Shown: positions 63,751 to 64,000 of the stretch, in pieces | How positions within the stretch are numbered: position 1 is the first letter of the stretch | How the letters are laid out: each line of letters opens with the position of its first letter | DNA from: Elmis aenea | Taxonomy: Eukaryota > Arthropoda > Insecta > Coleoptera > Elmidae | Assembly (NCBI GenBank): GCA_947652605.1 | Contig: OX393583.1 | Coordinates: 12,565,222 to 12,629,221 of the forward strand | DNA: 64,000 nucleotides | Reading direction: 5' to 3' | Translations under genes and position numbers: made by a program | Notes under the pieces: model-generated | The model's database searches: none | Told to the model about the DNA's origin: nothing | The model's input: the letters and a program-made list of their open reading frames with translations, nothing else

Positions 63751-64000
63751 TAATAATAATAATAATAATCTTTATTTGTTCTGAATATCCCAAAAAAGGT
63801 GTAGAACTTGTCACAATAATAATTTACGTACATTACAAATAATATACATAGTTAATAAAAACACAGAAAAATGATATTTAAATATAACATTTTATAAAGT
63901 CAGCATCATTTAAATATTCGCTTACTCCATAGTAAGCTTTAGAAATCAGAACTTTTCTTAATTTCTTCTTCAATTCGCGGGTGGGAATATTTATTATACT
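63751..64000 (-). mobile_element. LINE 3' end with (TTA)n tail, running off the window
   Basis: The + strand TAATAATAATAATAATAAT (63751-63769) is the reverse of a (TTA)n tail. The next bases ATCTTTATTTGTTCTGAATA are a common LINE 3' end in insects. The - strand frame entering from the window edge reads SIINIPTRELKKKLRKVLIS, then KAYYGVSEYLNDADFIKCYI, and stops at 63880-63878. This is the C-terminus of a Jockey-superfamily/CR1-like LINE ORF2. The rest lies outside the window. Confidence 0.75.

Overview
The window looks like insect nuclear DNA from a large, repeat-rich, AT-rich genome. The basis is the transposon content: hAT, Tc1/mariner with DUF4817-type helix-turn-helix domains, ITmD37E, pogo, PIF/Harbinger with a MADF partner, a Helitron, and Jockey- and RTE-like LINEs. 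There are also spliced-gene signals (AG/GT boundaries) and no bacterial gene organisation. A beetle-like genome is plausible, but the sequence alone does not fix the order or species.

Layout. About three quarters of the 64 kb can be assigned to transposable elements, mostly non-autonomous or decayed and often nested three or four deep. Two structural classes dominate. (1) hAT elements with exact or near-exact 8-bp target duplications: 286-1170, 11229-11672, 11871-16054 (containing 13937-15958 and 14244-15858), 18403-20405 (containing 18598-20247), 20816-22040, 22112-22250, 25558-25767, 26752-28066, 39518-40680, 41620-42399, 43785-44329, 58702-58903, 58912-59218 and 59529-60106. (2) Long palindromic elements whose ends read TA-CAGGGTG...CACCCTG-TA: 4334-6211, 6975-7535, 8228-10926, 26991-27630, 28691-31253, 39779-40445, 44528-45513 and 51904-54704. 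The variant 33890-34909 begins CCGGGTG. Several class-2 elements still hold fragments of a mariner-type transposase with a DUF4817 domain, which ties the palindromes to the Tc1/mariner (IS630) group.

Other elements: a PIF/Harbinger transposon (38661-41079) split by a hAT that is itself split by a near-perfect foldback; a pogo element (28965-30859); an ITmD37E copy (9260-10557); families with GGGGA-type termini (25077-26166, 45784-47099); an element of unassigned superfamily (54956-57387); a 212-bp Helitron (21178-21389); and LINE fragments (12085-13354, 20480-20815, 31414-31925, 47757-49429, 63751-64000).

Host genes. No complete host gene is visible. The best candidate is a + strand exon at 57586-57730: good acceptor and donor, GC-richer leader, and an ATG opening a signal-peptide-like sequence that ends in a phase-1 intron. 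Two short candidate exons lie on the - strand at 42446-42574 and 43231-43344 and are less certain. The remaining gene-free stretches (about 16.1-18.1, 24.1-25.0, 31.9-32.9, 35.5-36.1, 42.4-43.4, 51.1-51.9 and 60.2-61.5 kb) look like intronic or intergenic host sequence. All transposase and reverse-transcriptase genes seen carry stops, frameshifts, truncations or insertions, so none should be read as functional.
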